Shown piece by piece: positions 11,901-26,000 of a stretch of 64,000 nt of DNA. The notes beneath the pieces are model-generated. The model did not search any database, had not been told where the DNA came from, and was given only the letters and a program-made list of their open reading frames with translations. Made by a program: the position numbers and the translations under genes. Numbering within the stretch: position 1 is the stretch's first letter; each line of letters begins with the position of its first letter. Origin of the DNA: Siderastrea radians (taxonomy: Eukaryota; Cnidaria; Anthozoa; Scleractinia; Rhizangiidae); the NCBI GenBank assembly GCA_964017195.1, contig OZ024890.1, positions 16,353,201 to 16,417,200 on the forward strand, in the 5' to 3' direction.

Positions 11901-13962
11901 AGGAACTAAGTCAATGCCAGAAAGACCAACAGAATGCAAAATCTAGAGGAGCGGCGGACATTTTTGTTCCTGAATGCGAGCCGTCTGGTCTGTATAAAGA
12001 GGTGCAGTGCTATAACTACCCTACGAGTGGAAGGGCGGACTGCTGGTGTGTCAATCAAAACACTGGAAAAGAGGTGCCTGGAACGAGGGTCAGCGGAGTC
12101 ACGCCAAATTGTAAAGGTAATACCATGTTCGTTTACTCTGAAGGTCCTTATCACATTAGTCCCATGGCGCTCTACATAAATTATGAGAGTGAGATCTGAC
12201 GTCAGCTTCCATTGAAAGGTGCCTCTGATAACCGCAAGCGGTCTATTGTTGATGTCATATCACCCTCTACGTCCATGGACGAATGCACGACACAGATACA
12301 GACACTAGTCACAGCCAAGGTAAAACAAAGTCTTGCCACTACAGTACATCTCAGTCTTTAGACGCAAACATGGAGTAATTTTGCGATATTCTGCTTCCCT
12401 CCAACAGCAAACGCCCCTCAAGTCCCTCCCACTAACACTCCTCCAGCTACCACTCAACCAACACCGCCACCAATGTATCACATTTATTGCGAGATTACCT
12501 TACATGGATGTTGTCCTGACAACCGAACCGCAGCCAGTGGGCCTAACCAGCAGGGGTGTGCACCACAACCTCAACCGCAACCGCAGCCCCAACCGCAGCC
12601 GCAACCGCAGCCGCAACCGCAACCGCAACCGCAGCCGCAACCGCAGCCCCAACCGCAGCCGCAACCGCAGCCACAGCCTCAACCTCAACCGCAGCCTCAG
12701 CCTCAACCTCAGCCGCCGCCTAAACCACAACCGCAACCGCAACAACCAACAACAAAACCAACAACTCCACTTGGTCCTACGTTCCCAACAAGTACGTTGA
12801 AAAGCCTGATAAGCATACTAAGATCTACTTAGTTCATGTAATATTTTCCATTATTGGTACAACTACTAACACGCGCTTTTGAATAAAGTGCCGTCATAGA
12901 CTGCGCAACTCTCGCTTAAACTCTTCATTTTGGCGTTAGTCGAGGGGGGGGGGGGGAACACCGCTGACAAGAAGTGCCGAGAGTTGAAATCTCACGTCGT
13001 GTGGTAAACGCACAGGGGAACCAGACAATAAGTTTGTGTTTAACCGTTTGAAATAATTATAGTAAATGTATGGGATTTACCGTCAGTTTCATGCTATCAC
13101 GACGTTTCGCTAAATATACGTATGAACCAATGTCAAATAAACGTTAAATTAACTCACTTGTCGTGTGTTGTCGTCCTTTCCTCTCAGAAATGATAGTTAT
13201 AGCGATTTCGAAGGGTTTTAAATTCGCCGTGGAGTGTTACACTACACGACAAGTGAGTTGATTTAACGTTTATTTAACATTGGTTCATACATATATTTAG
13301 CGACACGTCGCGATAGCATGAAACTGACGGTAAATCCCATACATTTACTATAATTATTTCAAACGGTTAAACGCAAACTTATTGTCTGGGCCCCCTGTGG
13401 TAAACGCCAGGAAACGGTTTATCGCCATGATTCCAGATTCTTCATACATACTGTTACTCACATTGGTCAACACGAGTTTGCCATACGAAGGATCCTTTCC
13501 TTTTATCCTCAGGGATTCGCGCTTAGGCAGTTAAAATACGAGGAGGGCTTAAAGATGGAAATTGTTTGCTGTTTGCAATAATTTCCTAGAGTTTGCTTCC
13601 CTTAAAAGTGAAACAAACTGAAAAAGAACAAAACACTAAAACTAAATCACAATTTTGTGTTAAATTTCTAAGCATATTTTTCTTTTTACATAAGCTTTCA
13701 CCAAAGATGCTTGTGCATCGCTGCTATTGGGCCAGGTATGGTACGATCAGCTGACGGACAAATCCCTGGTTTATCTCAAGCAACTCAACAGGGAGATCGT
13801 TTTAGGGGTGAGTAACATAGTGCTAAAACCTTACGCATACTGCTTTCTATTCTGCAGCACGCCAAAAATATATTTCATTCTAATCACTTGATACTGGTCA
13901 CGTCTATGATTGCTATGGAATTGTATTTTCAAAATTCAGTACTAAGTGTGGGTGATGATGAC

Positions 13963-14007
<45 letters not shown>

Positions 14008-17000
14008 CGTTTCTTTGTAGAAAGGTCAATGGCAAACAACATTTCTGAACGGTGTTTTTTAATCTTTCATCTGTAGATTGTTAGCGTTTATAAAGGAGTT
14101 CATCCCGATTTTGTGTCAGCTCGTCTTACTGGTATTAGGTAAGAAATCAATCTTCGAGAAACATTTGAGACTATGCATGTAGTTGACAGGAATGCAACGG
14201 CACGTCTCCGGCGTTAAAAAATTATCCAAGTAATGCCTTTAGCTCTAGTTTCTACATATAAATTCCCGTCGCTGGTCTTCATATATTTCTCATAGTAGTA
14301 CTGAGAGGAAACTCGTTAAACATCGGGAAAGTTTAATTTATCACTGATCGTCATCCCTTTTATTCTCATGAACTATGCTAGTTTAATTAGTGATATTACA
14401 GTAACACTGCAGTAACATTGAAGAAATTGGATGCTGCTCATTCTTGTGTGATGAAATTTTTTGGTTTTTCTAATGTCTAGAAGGAAGCAAAGTTTATCGT
14501 GAGGTAAAAATGACATTGATGAAGGCGTGCGACATTCTCGTTGAGACTGAGAACCGTAGAGAGATGACTTACCAGCAGATATACAGATTGTTGTTAGCTT
14601 CCCAACTTATTAACATGGTTCTAATATCAATACTTTTACTTTCCAGAAAAGCAAAGAATCCCTACGTGCCAAAAGGACCTCACATCATCAATATTTTCTT
14701 CGTGGTCTCTTTCCGTAAGCCGGTTGCTGATCCTCTCGCCACGTTGAGAGATCATCTTGTGTCCAAGAAAGCTCTGAGAAAACGACAAGTAATTCCACAG
14801 TCACTACATTTGATAGGTATGTGTTTAGCGATTATAGGTTTAGTGAGATCTACTTGGTTGCACTTTACGCACCGTCTTTACGGCTATCCCAGATCACATG
14901 ACCCAGCTTTACTCAAACAGTTGTCTTACGATGGCGGCTGTAGAATACAACCAAAAAATTTCTAATAAATAAACATTTGAGGTGGAGATATCAGATTTGT
15001 CCCAGTCTAACTTGAAGTCCTTTAATCTTAAATTGGCCTATGTTACAATAATCGTATGATTTTCGCTCTAACCTTTCCAATCATCCCCTAAATTATTCTC
15101 CTTGCTCCGTTTAAGGCATTAAACAGGAGCACCAAACTTTAACACAGTTTCTGGGTGACAATACTGTTTACCAGAGCAGGGAACGTTAACCTGAATATAA
15201 CTTTTTTCGTTGTTTCTAGTTCCTTATGATTCCAAGTCAAAGTGTCCCCCGCAAGGCTACAAGCCACTTCCTCTCCCCAAGCCGGCACCCGTACCACGGC
15301 CTCCTGTCCCTAAACCAGCTCCACACCCACCGGTAGTCCAGCCACCAGTCCCGAAACCCTCGCCAGCACCACAGCCAGTCAAACCTTCAGTCACCCCACC
15401 TCAGCCTACAAAGCCACCACCTCACGGACACGTTGGTCCCCCTGTGGCGGCGCTTATAGCTCTACATATACCTTTTGACCGACACTCTGGTATAAACGTG
15501 TTAGATACCTCCAACAAAACCAACAATGGGATAATAAACAATGTGGATATATCGCAGTTACCAGGAGCTTGCGGCTTGGCTGGAATATTTTCCAACGGCA
15601 ACGTGTCCTTCAACGGAAGGAAATTCTTTCCTAAGCCCAGCGTTGCTGTGACTATCGCGATGTGGGTGAAATTGACTTCAACTGCAGGAAGGCAGTCGCT
15701 TTTTGACACAGTGGCCTCAGGTTCGCCCGAGAAGCCTGGAAACTATCATTTTGAGGTGAACGATGGAAAAGTGCGATGGTTTACTCGGGATCTGGAGGGG
15801 AATGTAGTGTTTAATGTGACCACTGACTGGGTGGTAGTGCCTCCAAACCAGTGGACACATCTTGTTGGCACGTATGACAAGAAACAAGGTCAGTGTTGTT
15901 TAGTATTGTATGCATTAAGCGCTTGATCTTCTGAGCGATTTTGTGTTTAGTTGCTATCCAACCGGTGCTAATACACAAGCTGCCGAGGAATTTTGTTTGT
16001 TTGTTTGTTTTCTTTTTTTTTGCATTCCTACCAGTACTAAATTTTAGTTCCACGCGACCGACTTGCGATCAAGCCCTTTTTTCAGCTATCTAGTCAGGAG
16101 CCAATAACCCTGCTCTTGTCTATTCTTGCTTGAGTTCTATTTCCCAGGGAAATGGTTCGGGAAAAAAAATCTCTCATATTGCGTTTTTGGCAGGTTTAGC
16201 CAGAATATACGTCAACACACAGATTGCAAGCCAAGGTAAAGGCTCAGGTTACCTGGCTCAGGACTGGAGCGAGAGAGCAGGAATCGGGAGCCACAAGGGC
16301 AAGAGGTTTCTTGTGGGAGCAGTGGATGAAGTGTATATCTACACATCGGCTTTAACACAAAGCCAAATCAGAGAGTTGGCTTGTGTGTGTGAGGATAGTA
16401 AAGGTAATGACGTATTTTTATACACTTTGTGCACATGAAATCGCATTTCTAGCCTGCGAAGGCAGACGTATTTTCGGCTGTCGTTTCGCAGGTTAGCGCA
16501 TTTCCGACGTGCTATCCAATTTTCTCTATGGAAGGAGGCAGAAATTCCCCTAGAGGAAGACAACACAACTATTAAAAAAGAAATAAGTACATTCGAACCT
16601 GTAGGACTTCGTCTCTTGTCCATGACAGTCCGAATTTCTCTCACCTTGCCTCTTTACGCGCTTTTCCCGCCATTGCTCATGACGCCCGCAACCAAACAGG
16701 CTTGCGGTTTCTTAGTGGAGCAATGAACAAAATGGCGGCAGCCACGTCCTTGGAGTGTGAGGTACATTTTTGTCTCAAACTGGCGATATTTGTTCTCAAA
16801 AAGTGGTCAGACTAGTGAATCACTTACTAGTGTAAAGATAAAATAGTTTATCTATAAAAGATGTGAGTGCATAATGTAGTTTCAAGAAGGGACCACATCG
16901 TTTGATCTAGCGTCTGATCTGGCGCGAAGAGGGAAGATATCTGTGTACAAACATTTCCTTTGTTATCTTAAATTACGTGTTTCAATGGCTCACGATATCT

Positions 17001-20000
17001 TTACAATTTGCTAGAAAAAGATTTACTATTATTCTTTCGCTGATAGCGATACCAAGTGTTTACTTCAGGAGCATTTCTGTTGTACTGTCTCTGTGTTTAT
17101 GCATAGAACTAGAGTCAAAAAACTGCAAATTGCATGTTTACGGAATTTGGCCTTATTGTGCATGTTGTATGACTATATATAAATGTGTAGGGAAAGTATT
17201 ATGACATGAATGCTATCAAGCTAGAAATGTCTTTACTGAATCTCCGAACAAACTTTCTGGTGTTCTTGGAAATGCACTGCAATTGCCCAGTCTGATGCAT
17301 TTCTAAACTTCAGGACATTTTATCAGTAATTTCTCATGGTTTTTAATTTCAGTGTAGTAGGGAAACAGTGATCATGATGTCATTCATTGCTAGATACAGT
17401 AGCAGTGGAGTTGGCAGTTGAATGGCTTAAAATTAATACACGTTACAAAATTGTATGCTTGTTTGAGTTTCCTTTCTTGATATTTTTCACAGGTGTACAC
17501 CTTCCCAAGCCAGGATCCTGGCCACAATGCATGCGAGGGAATAATGGGACAATAGCAACTAGCAAACCAAATCCTCTTCCACCCCAGCCACCATGTGTAC
17601 CTTGTGTTATTCCCCCAAACTGCCCTGTTCCTCAGCCTTGTCCAGCGCAGTGTCCAGCGCCATGCCCTCCAGTGGCAACAACAACGCCGACGGCAGCACC
17701 TCCACCTACTACTGCTGCGACTACACCTTCAACTACCACCAAGCCACCAGCACCTGTCACGACGACAACTCCTCCACAAACAACAGCAAAGCCTCCCCCT
17801 GTTACCACAAAACCTCCTCCTCCAGTAACAAAACCAAAACCCCCTGCTACGACAAAACCTCCACAGCTAACAACAACACCAACACCAAAGGTTGTTATGA
17901 CAACAACCCCAAGGCCTCCTATTTTTACAAGTAAGTGGTCACTCTTTTTTTAAAGTCAAGTGCCAGTGTAAAACTGTGACATCTAGGAATTTTGTCCCTT
18001 TAGATGATCTCTGCAAGATCATGGAAAGGAAGGTCTGTGGTTCCTATTATACTGTGTTGTTCAGAAAATATCCATACTCCCCCCACAGAGGGTTTTTGGT
18101 TTGATCCCCCCACCCTTCTGGAAATTCCAGGTTAGGTTCATAAATGTACATTCCTTTAAAAATTTTGGCCTTTAAGATCCCCCTCCCCCTTGGAATTTCC
18201 AATTACCCTCTATACAATGTACAGTGTAATTGATTGACAAGCAACAGACCTTCGTGTACGATATGAGAAGAGTCAACAATAATGTGAAGAGTCCTCCAAA
18301 TATAACCCTATTAATCCTTTTTGCTTTGTTTTTGCTCTAGCTCCAAAGCCTCCAGGTAAGTACATTTGATTCAAATCCATGTACATGTACATTGATCAGC
18401 ACAGATTTACTTTACCTTACACAAGCAAATACAATTTGTAACACTGTATGGTATTTTAATTAATTCATTGCTTCTTTATTTCGCATATTTGACAGAGATT
18501 TGTACTGTACCAACATTTATCTACTACCGTACATTTTCTGCTATTGAGTACCAACACCTGTTTATTAAGTATAACTGTACCTCTATTCAAATATTAAAGA
18601 ATCCCTTAGTGTACAATGAAATTTGAAATTGACAGAAATCTCTCCTCTAAAATGCACATAAAGAGTTTGTAAAAAAGGGAAAAGGTTGCACTTGTTTCAA
18701 GATTATTGTCAAGTTTAATTCCACCTCTAAAGCCACATGGCCTCAAGATGCCAGTAATGCAAGAAAATTCCTCATTTGGGCATACAACTGTATCTGCCAC
18801 CAAGGACTTCAGGTCTTCCTTCCTGCCTGCCAATCTTGCATTGCAGTGATATCTGTCCTCTTTCAAGTACATTTTTTTAAGGCTGACTAAAATTAAACCT
18901 GAATTTACGTTCAACAGAGAACACATAGAAAGAGTAAGAACTCCACTAATTAATTTTGTGTGCTTCATGAAAGAAATGCAGTGTACGTCATCATTCTTTT
19001 ATTTACTTTCCAAATAGTAAATGGCAACTACACAGCTTGGAGTGCATGGGAAGAATGTTCCGCAACTTGTGGTGGTGGAATACAACAGAGAGTCAGAACA
19101 TGTACCAACCCCACACCTAAGAATGGAGGAAAAGATTGTGCTGAGCTGGGACCTGCAGTGGAGACAAAGAATTGCAACTCACAACCTTGTCCAAGTAAGC
19201 AGTTGTTTCACTGGAGATGGCTATTCTGATGTCATTAGTACTTACTAAATATGTATTTCTTCTCAAGCAGTCAACTTTGTCCGATTTTGAGATAATAGCT
19301 CGTATCTGATTTATTATGACTCTGCTAAAGACTGTCGGAATAAACTTGCATACAACTGTATTTTAATGTTGTTGCTTTGTATTCAAGTCTCCTCTGGGAA
19401 TGAAGAGACAAAAGGTACATGTATCTTGACTGTCAACTCTTGCCATGTAGACACAGCCCCAGTGTGATGGACTGGACCTCAACTACAGTTTACTTAGCAC
19501 GCCTGATAACTATTTTTTCGAATCTACATAACTGTTGTATTTTTTTTAATTGCTGGTAATTGTCACTGTCAACATACTACAGAAAATTTAAAAAGTTTTG
19601 AAATTTAGCTTGAAAATCAATAAAATTGAGTTGCACCACAAGATTATCTTTCCAGACAGGCAGATGTGATTGAGAGTTATTAGTAACGTGCGCTTGTTGT
19701 AGTGAGACCCTGCATAACTACCACCTAATGTGTGGCTTGTTTTTTTTTTTTTTCAGTTGATGGGGGTTACAGCAACTGGGGTGGGTACACCTCTTGCAGT
19801 GCATCCTGTGGGGGAGGGGAACAGGTCAGGACCAGGCTGTGCAACAACCCCACCCCCCAGTACGATGGAAAAGACTGCAAATGGATCGGACCAGCTAATG
19901 AGACAAGGGCTTGCAATACTTTCTACTGCCCAAGTAAGTTTTTTGTAGAAGGTGTTACATGTAATTAGCTTCCATAATTGGACTTGCAAATTACTGTTAT

Positions 20001-23000
20001 CAAGGAATACTTTGAGATGATAGGTGGAAAAAGGCTAGGAAGCATACATGTGGACATGTTGTAGTTCAATTTTATCCTTGGTTGAATTTGTTTTCTTTTG
20101 TTTTATATCCGTTATCATATATTTACTGTTACATAAAAATGAACAAAGAAAAATAAAAATCGAACCAAGGATAAAATTGAACTACAACAGATATACAGTA
20201 GAATCCCACCACATGGTCATCCTGTTTATATATGACAATCTTGTCATCAAGGATATTTTGACGCTGCGTTGTTGATAGAACCATTCTGTTAAAACGACCA
20301 CACTTTTATCAATTTATGAGCTGTTGGTGAAGGCAAGTTTATTAATTTATTAATAACTCAGTGGGATTTGAATCTATGATCTGTTTTCTTGATTGAGCTG
20401 TTGTTGAGGCACAGAGCCAAAGTTGTAGGCAGAATCCGTTTAGTTGGTATTGCTTGAAACATCTGTAAGCAAGGTCTTAATGCCTGGTTGCTCTTGATTT
20501 TAGTTTACAGAGTCTATCCTCGTATATACCTCTATTATTTCTTACATCTGATGTGCTTTTTGAATATTGTTTCAGTTGATGGAAATTACAGTGAATGGTC
20601 AGAATTCCAGGCTTGTAGTGTGACCTGTGGCAAAGGAATACAGGCTCGTTCCAGAAGTTGCATCAACCCACCTCCTCAGCATGGGGGAAAGAACTGCTCA
20701 GCATACGGGCCTCCTGTGGAAACTAAGGAGTGTAACCTACGGGAATGCCCAGGTATGCATATCTGCTGTATTTTATTTCACTGAACATGCCTGAGCTTCA
20801 CATAAGAGTGGCTAAAACATCAACTGAATTTACATTGCATGATAGTTATAATAATGATCTCATCAGTTTGTTTACCTGGAGAAAGAATATGCAAAACTTA
20901 GGGTGCGTTTCTTTGGGAGAATCCAAGATTGGATTTTTGATCCAAGATCACACAGATTCGTTAATACCAAAGAAATGAAAAATCCAAAAATGGCACAGAT
21001 TCGTTACTACCAAAGAAATGAAAAATCCGAAAATGGATTTTTTTTTTGGCTTGACAAGGTCGAAAAGGCCCATTAAACTTGTAAACATTATGGACCAGAG
21101 TGACTCCTTGATCGCTCGCCATGTCATCCACCTGAGAAAACAAATTGGCGGGAATATGGCGGACTTTCACCGGAAGACCGCTTGCGAAATGTAGTTTTTT
21201 CGGATCCGTCCCCCAAAGAAACACATGGATCATGAATCCTAAAAATCCGGATTTAGATTTGATCTGATGTATCTGCTAGGAGTGTGGATTCTTCAGATCA
21301 CTAATTAATCCCTGATTAATCCATTTTTGGATTTAGGTAAAGAAATGCAAAATCTCTTTTTGGATACAAGAATCCAGATTGGGATTTTCCCAAAGAAACG
21401 CACCCTTAATTGTGCCTCTTACTCCCCCCTCCCCTGGGACATTTCACAGGAGGTTACACTGTGTCTGCTTAAAGTGGGAAGCTTGACTAACGTGGCCACA
21501 TGACTGTTGACAAATTTTCAGTTGGTGAAGCGGTAGTAAGCAGATTAAGAAATCCTTAATAAATGATTGATAATTAGGTATTCCGTGTGGTCAACTTACA
21601 GCTGTATGATCCCAGCTATGGATACATACATGTATTTGACCAATTTTTGGGTTAAGAGTCAGATCCTAGGAGATTTCTCAGGAAGGGGATGGAGGGCATG
21701 ACTGTGCTTTGAACTGACTGATTGAAACATACATGTACATGTACACTTCATGAACAGAAAACATTTTAAAGAGTTTTCTTGTTGTCACAGTAAATATTAA
21801 GGGGTAATTACCAGTACTTAGTGTTTCATATCATTGTTCTTATGCTTCTTTGTAGTTGATGGTGGTTACTCTCCATTTACAAACTGGTCTGACTGCACAG
21901 AAACCTGCGGAGGGGGAGAGCAGATTAGGACTCGCACCTGTACTAACCCTCCTCCTCAACATTTTGGAAAAGACTGCTCCAAGCTTGGACCAGACTATGA
22001 GAAGAGAAAATGTAACACCCAAAAATGCCCAGGTCAGTTTGACAAATGAATGAAGTACCTTGCACTTTTGCCTCTTTTTGAGATGAGGAGGGTTACGTTG
22101 TGCAGTCAATATCAGCGTGAATATTCTCCTCACCTACCTTAGTCTGTACATTTCCTGTGTTATGTGTTGAGAGAATATTTATTTATTAATTCAGACTAGT
22201 ATACACGTCCTTATTTCCCCTTCCTTCATTACTTGTCTGTTTGTTCATGTAGTGATTGTAAGGAGAAGTTAGATGCTGGTCATCATTTAGGTTAAATGGT
22301 TAAGTTGATACTTTTCAGTCTTGGCTAAAATAATAATAAGGGTACAAACTTATCTAAAATGTTGTTTGTTAACTCATTGCAGCAATAACTGGTATGTAAT
22401 GTTCTGCCACAACTTCCACCTTACTTTTGTTGTAGAATGTATAATTCATATAACCTTTTCAAGTAATTATAATTGTTACTTTTTTATTCTTCGATGGCAT
22501 CCCATCTTACATTTCATATCTTTTTTTTTTTTGCAGTGGATGGTGGGTTTACACCATTTTCTAACTTCTCATCTTGTAGCAAGACTTGTGGGGGAGGGGT
22601 GCAAACACGCATGCGTTCCTGTTCTAACCCTCTGCCTCAGTTTGGCGGCAAAAATTGTTCTGGAAATTACATTGAGTCACGGCAGTGCAATACTCAACCC
22701 TGTCCAAGTAAGTGCATCGTATGAGACAAGCAATGCATAAATAATATATGCCGTTCAGACAAGAATGTGAAGACAAAGTAGTGTGGACTGAAGAGTTGTG
22801 GTTTGAGCAGGTCTAGTCTGTCCCATGTATCATAACATGTCCCTAGGCAAGAAACCAGTTAAGTGAATCATTGTGAGAACATGGAGAGAGTGCTGGGGTA
22901 AGCTTGTGTTGGACAAGCATCCTATTCAGTGGGGAGTGGAAACACTCCTAGTTTCTTCAGTTGTGCTACAGAAATTATGTGAACCGTTGGCCATGTGGAC

Positions 23001-26000
23001 CCCCTGTGTTTATGCTACCGAACCTGGGTGAATCTGTGACCAGGGTACCCTGTGACCCAAGTGTGATTTTACCATAATTTTACTATACAAGAATGCAAGT
23101 ATATTGGACAAGAAAATTGAAATTTTGTTTAACCTCTATCTATGCTTGTGTTCTGTAGTTGATGGAGGTTTTGATGAATGGGGTAACTATTCTGAATGTT
23201 CTGCTACTTGTGGTGGTGGAAACCAGATGCGCATGCGAACCTGTACTAACCCAGTGCCCCAGAATGGAGGAAAACCTTGTATGGGTGCTCACTCTGAGAG
23301 CAGAGAATGCAATACTCAACCTTGCCCAGGTATCATATAAAATAATTTATTATTGCTGACAATACTTTGCAGTTGCCTAAAAAAGTGTCTATAATATGTT
23401 GTTCACAAATCCGCCTAACCCAAATTTTAGCCATTCTTTCTACATAATTGTTTTCTCTAGTATGTACTTACAAAGCAGTGACAGCATTGTATTTCATATT
23501 ATCTTAATTTTGGAAACATTTGGAAACATTGGTTTTTTTGGAAGTGAATCAGACAGGTGTAATTAATTGCTGGGAGGGGGGTAGGGTAAAGTGTCACTGG
23601 GCAACTGTGTGCAAAATAACACCCTAACCTACAGGACCTCAAAGTGTTGTAAACAAAACAAAAGAATAGAAACATATACATAAAAATTAAACAACTGGAA
23701 GAAAACATAACTTTGTTAGTTAAGATACAACAGATTGCTGTAAGAGTTTGTTGTTATTTCAGGCAATGGTGGCTATACACCATGGAGTGAATTCTCACAG
23801 TGCAGTGCAACGTGTGGTGGAGGCATGCAACAGAGAACAAGAACATGCACCAATCCTCCTCCATTAAACGGTGGCAAAGACTGCAGCCAGCTTGGACCAG
23901 CCTTTGAGTCAAGGAACTGCAGCAGCAACCCTTGTCCAAGTAAGCATAATCTGCATCCCTTCATGCGCACATGTCTGACATAAAACTCTGCCATGTTTTC
24001 ACTCAGTGGTGTACAGTGTAGTCCACCAGTCAGTAAACTTTTTTCACAAAGAAATGAAGGATAGTTATTGTAATTTTTTTGTCAGTAGTGAATACATGTA
24101 GGAGGCTTTTCTGGAACATGCTCTGAGTATTCTGAAACAGGGATACACTCCAGCTAAAAATTCTGTTTTTTTTTTAAATTGGCAATCACAAAAGATCCAA
24201 TCCAAATGGTCAAAGTACATGTATGTACATGTAAAAGTATCAACTTCTAAAGTTCAACATTTTGGATTAGGAATGTGTACAGGATTTCTGAATATTCCAA
24301 ATCCATCCCAATAAAATTCACACTTGCACTCTTCTGTAATTATATAATAAGGTTCCAATTTGATGTAGATGTAATATCCACATCTGCCAGAGTGTATTCT
24401 TACCACACGTGATTGTGTACTGTCCATGGACAATTTTTCATTGCAATTATTCCGGACAAGTACTCTTTGGATGTGAGATGTTACACTGTCAGTAACCAAT
24501 GAGGTGTGTTAGCATCCAGTTGGTTATAATCACCTCATATCCAACAAGAGCAAACTTGTCCAATAACTTTTTTATTGTATTACTCTCAATTGGAGTAATT
24601 GTTGCTGTTTTTTGTCATATTTTTGGACAGATGGTATCCATTTCCTCATAAGGCAAAAAAAAAAGCAGGGTTATTTGCTGATAAATTGACTGTGGCAGTG
24701 AGCCAATCAGAAAGCTAGAAAGTCAGTAACCGAGATGGGAGAATTTAAGACGGATTCCGCTCAACGTTCGAGCAATAAGTGCAAAAAATATTTACCAAAA
24801 AACTGCTCATAGCACGGTAACATTTTAAATGCTATTTGAAACATCTCACTCTAGTTCACTTGCCCAAGTGACCCCGCGATGAAATTCTCAAGCATTCTCA
24901 AGAAAAATTAATTTCAAATCTCGTAAAAGTATGCTAAAAACGGGCGCCATTTTGTTTTGAACTGACATGAAACGTCTTTTTAATTGAAATATTGATAACT
25001 TCAAATCCAATTTTCTCTCGCGGGGTCAGCTTGGGAGCAAAAGTAATGATAAGTTCTTCTTATCTGTTCTCAAAATGTGACAGTGCTGTAAGTATTTTTT
25101 TGGTAACTTAATTTTTGCACTTACTGCTCGAACGTTGAACGGAAATCGGCTTAATATCTTACACTGTACCTTGTCACTGATGACTGTTAACCTGTATTTC
25201 ACAGTAAATGGTGGATACACTGAGTGGTCTCCATGGACGTCCTGTAGTGTCACTTGTGGAGGAGGAACCATAAAAAAGACAAGAAACTGCACCAACCCCG
25301 CACCCCAGTTTGGTGGTACAGACTGTTCTGGAAGTGGACCAGAAATCACGACTCAAGCATGCAATCAGCAGAATTGTCCAGGTAAGTTAACTAAAGGATG
25401 TTAAATGAGTCAGTTAAGTATTGGTTGAGTGTTCAACAACACACTGTACAGGTGTACAGTCAAGGAAATATTATTATTAAAGGGGGATAGAAACAGGGGA
25501 ATTCAAACTTCCTGCCTACTTTACCCATTAATCCCAGTTTCTGCCCCCCTTTTTGGCCTCTGCCTCTCTGTGTTTTGGTTTTTAGACAGACTGGTGTTAT
25601 ACAGGGTATTGACTATTCTCTTTGTTCTTGTAGTAAATGGAGGATACTCTCCGTGGAGTGACTGGACACAGTGTACAGTGACTTGTGGGGGAGGTGAATC
25701 AATGAGGTCACGCACGTGTACCAATCCCAGCCCAGAATTTGGCGGCAAGGATTGTTCCTCTCTTGGCTCGTCCACTGAGACAATGAAGTGCAAGAATGAT
25801 CCTTGTCCTGGTAAGTTGTGCACCAGTCATAATGCTGTTATTGGAGTCATAATGGAAAAGTCCTTTAGGAAACATGGGCTGCAATGGAGGAGGAAGGGGG
25901 ATGCTTATCAGAAATCTTGAAAAGAACCCCCTTCAAAGGTGGTGGAATATTATTTTTTTTGGTATGTCTCAAATTCATTTTCTCCCCTGCCCCACCCCCA

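Noticed and set aside
12218..12318. Possible extra exon reading GASDNRKRS...[14 protein letters not shown]
   Set aside because: It starts in the right phase after AAAG but ends in phase 0 at GTAAAA, which fits neither the next exon (12408, needs phase 1) nor any other acceptor nearby. Exon 7 joins exon 8 directly in frame.
12500..12745. Minus-strand Leu/Arg-rich frame
   Set aside because: Antisense of the (Pro-Gln)n repeat.
14477..14503. SEA-like string GSKVYREV as an exon
   Set aside because: The preceding exon ends in phase 2, and this acceptor would give a stop. The exon at 14647 continues the frame perfectly and supplies the expected SEA strands.
18606..18968. 120-codon minus-strand frame
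   Set aside because: No motif, no signal or domain, lies in an intron; length is within chance expectation for this amount of sequence.
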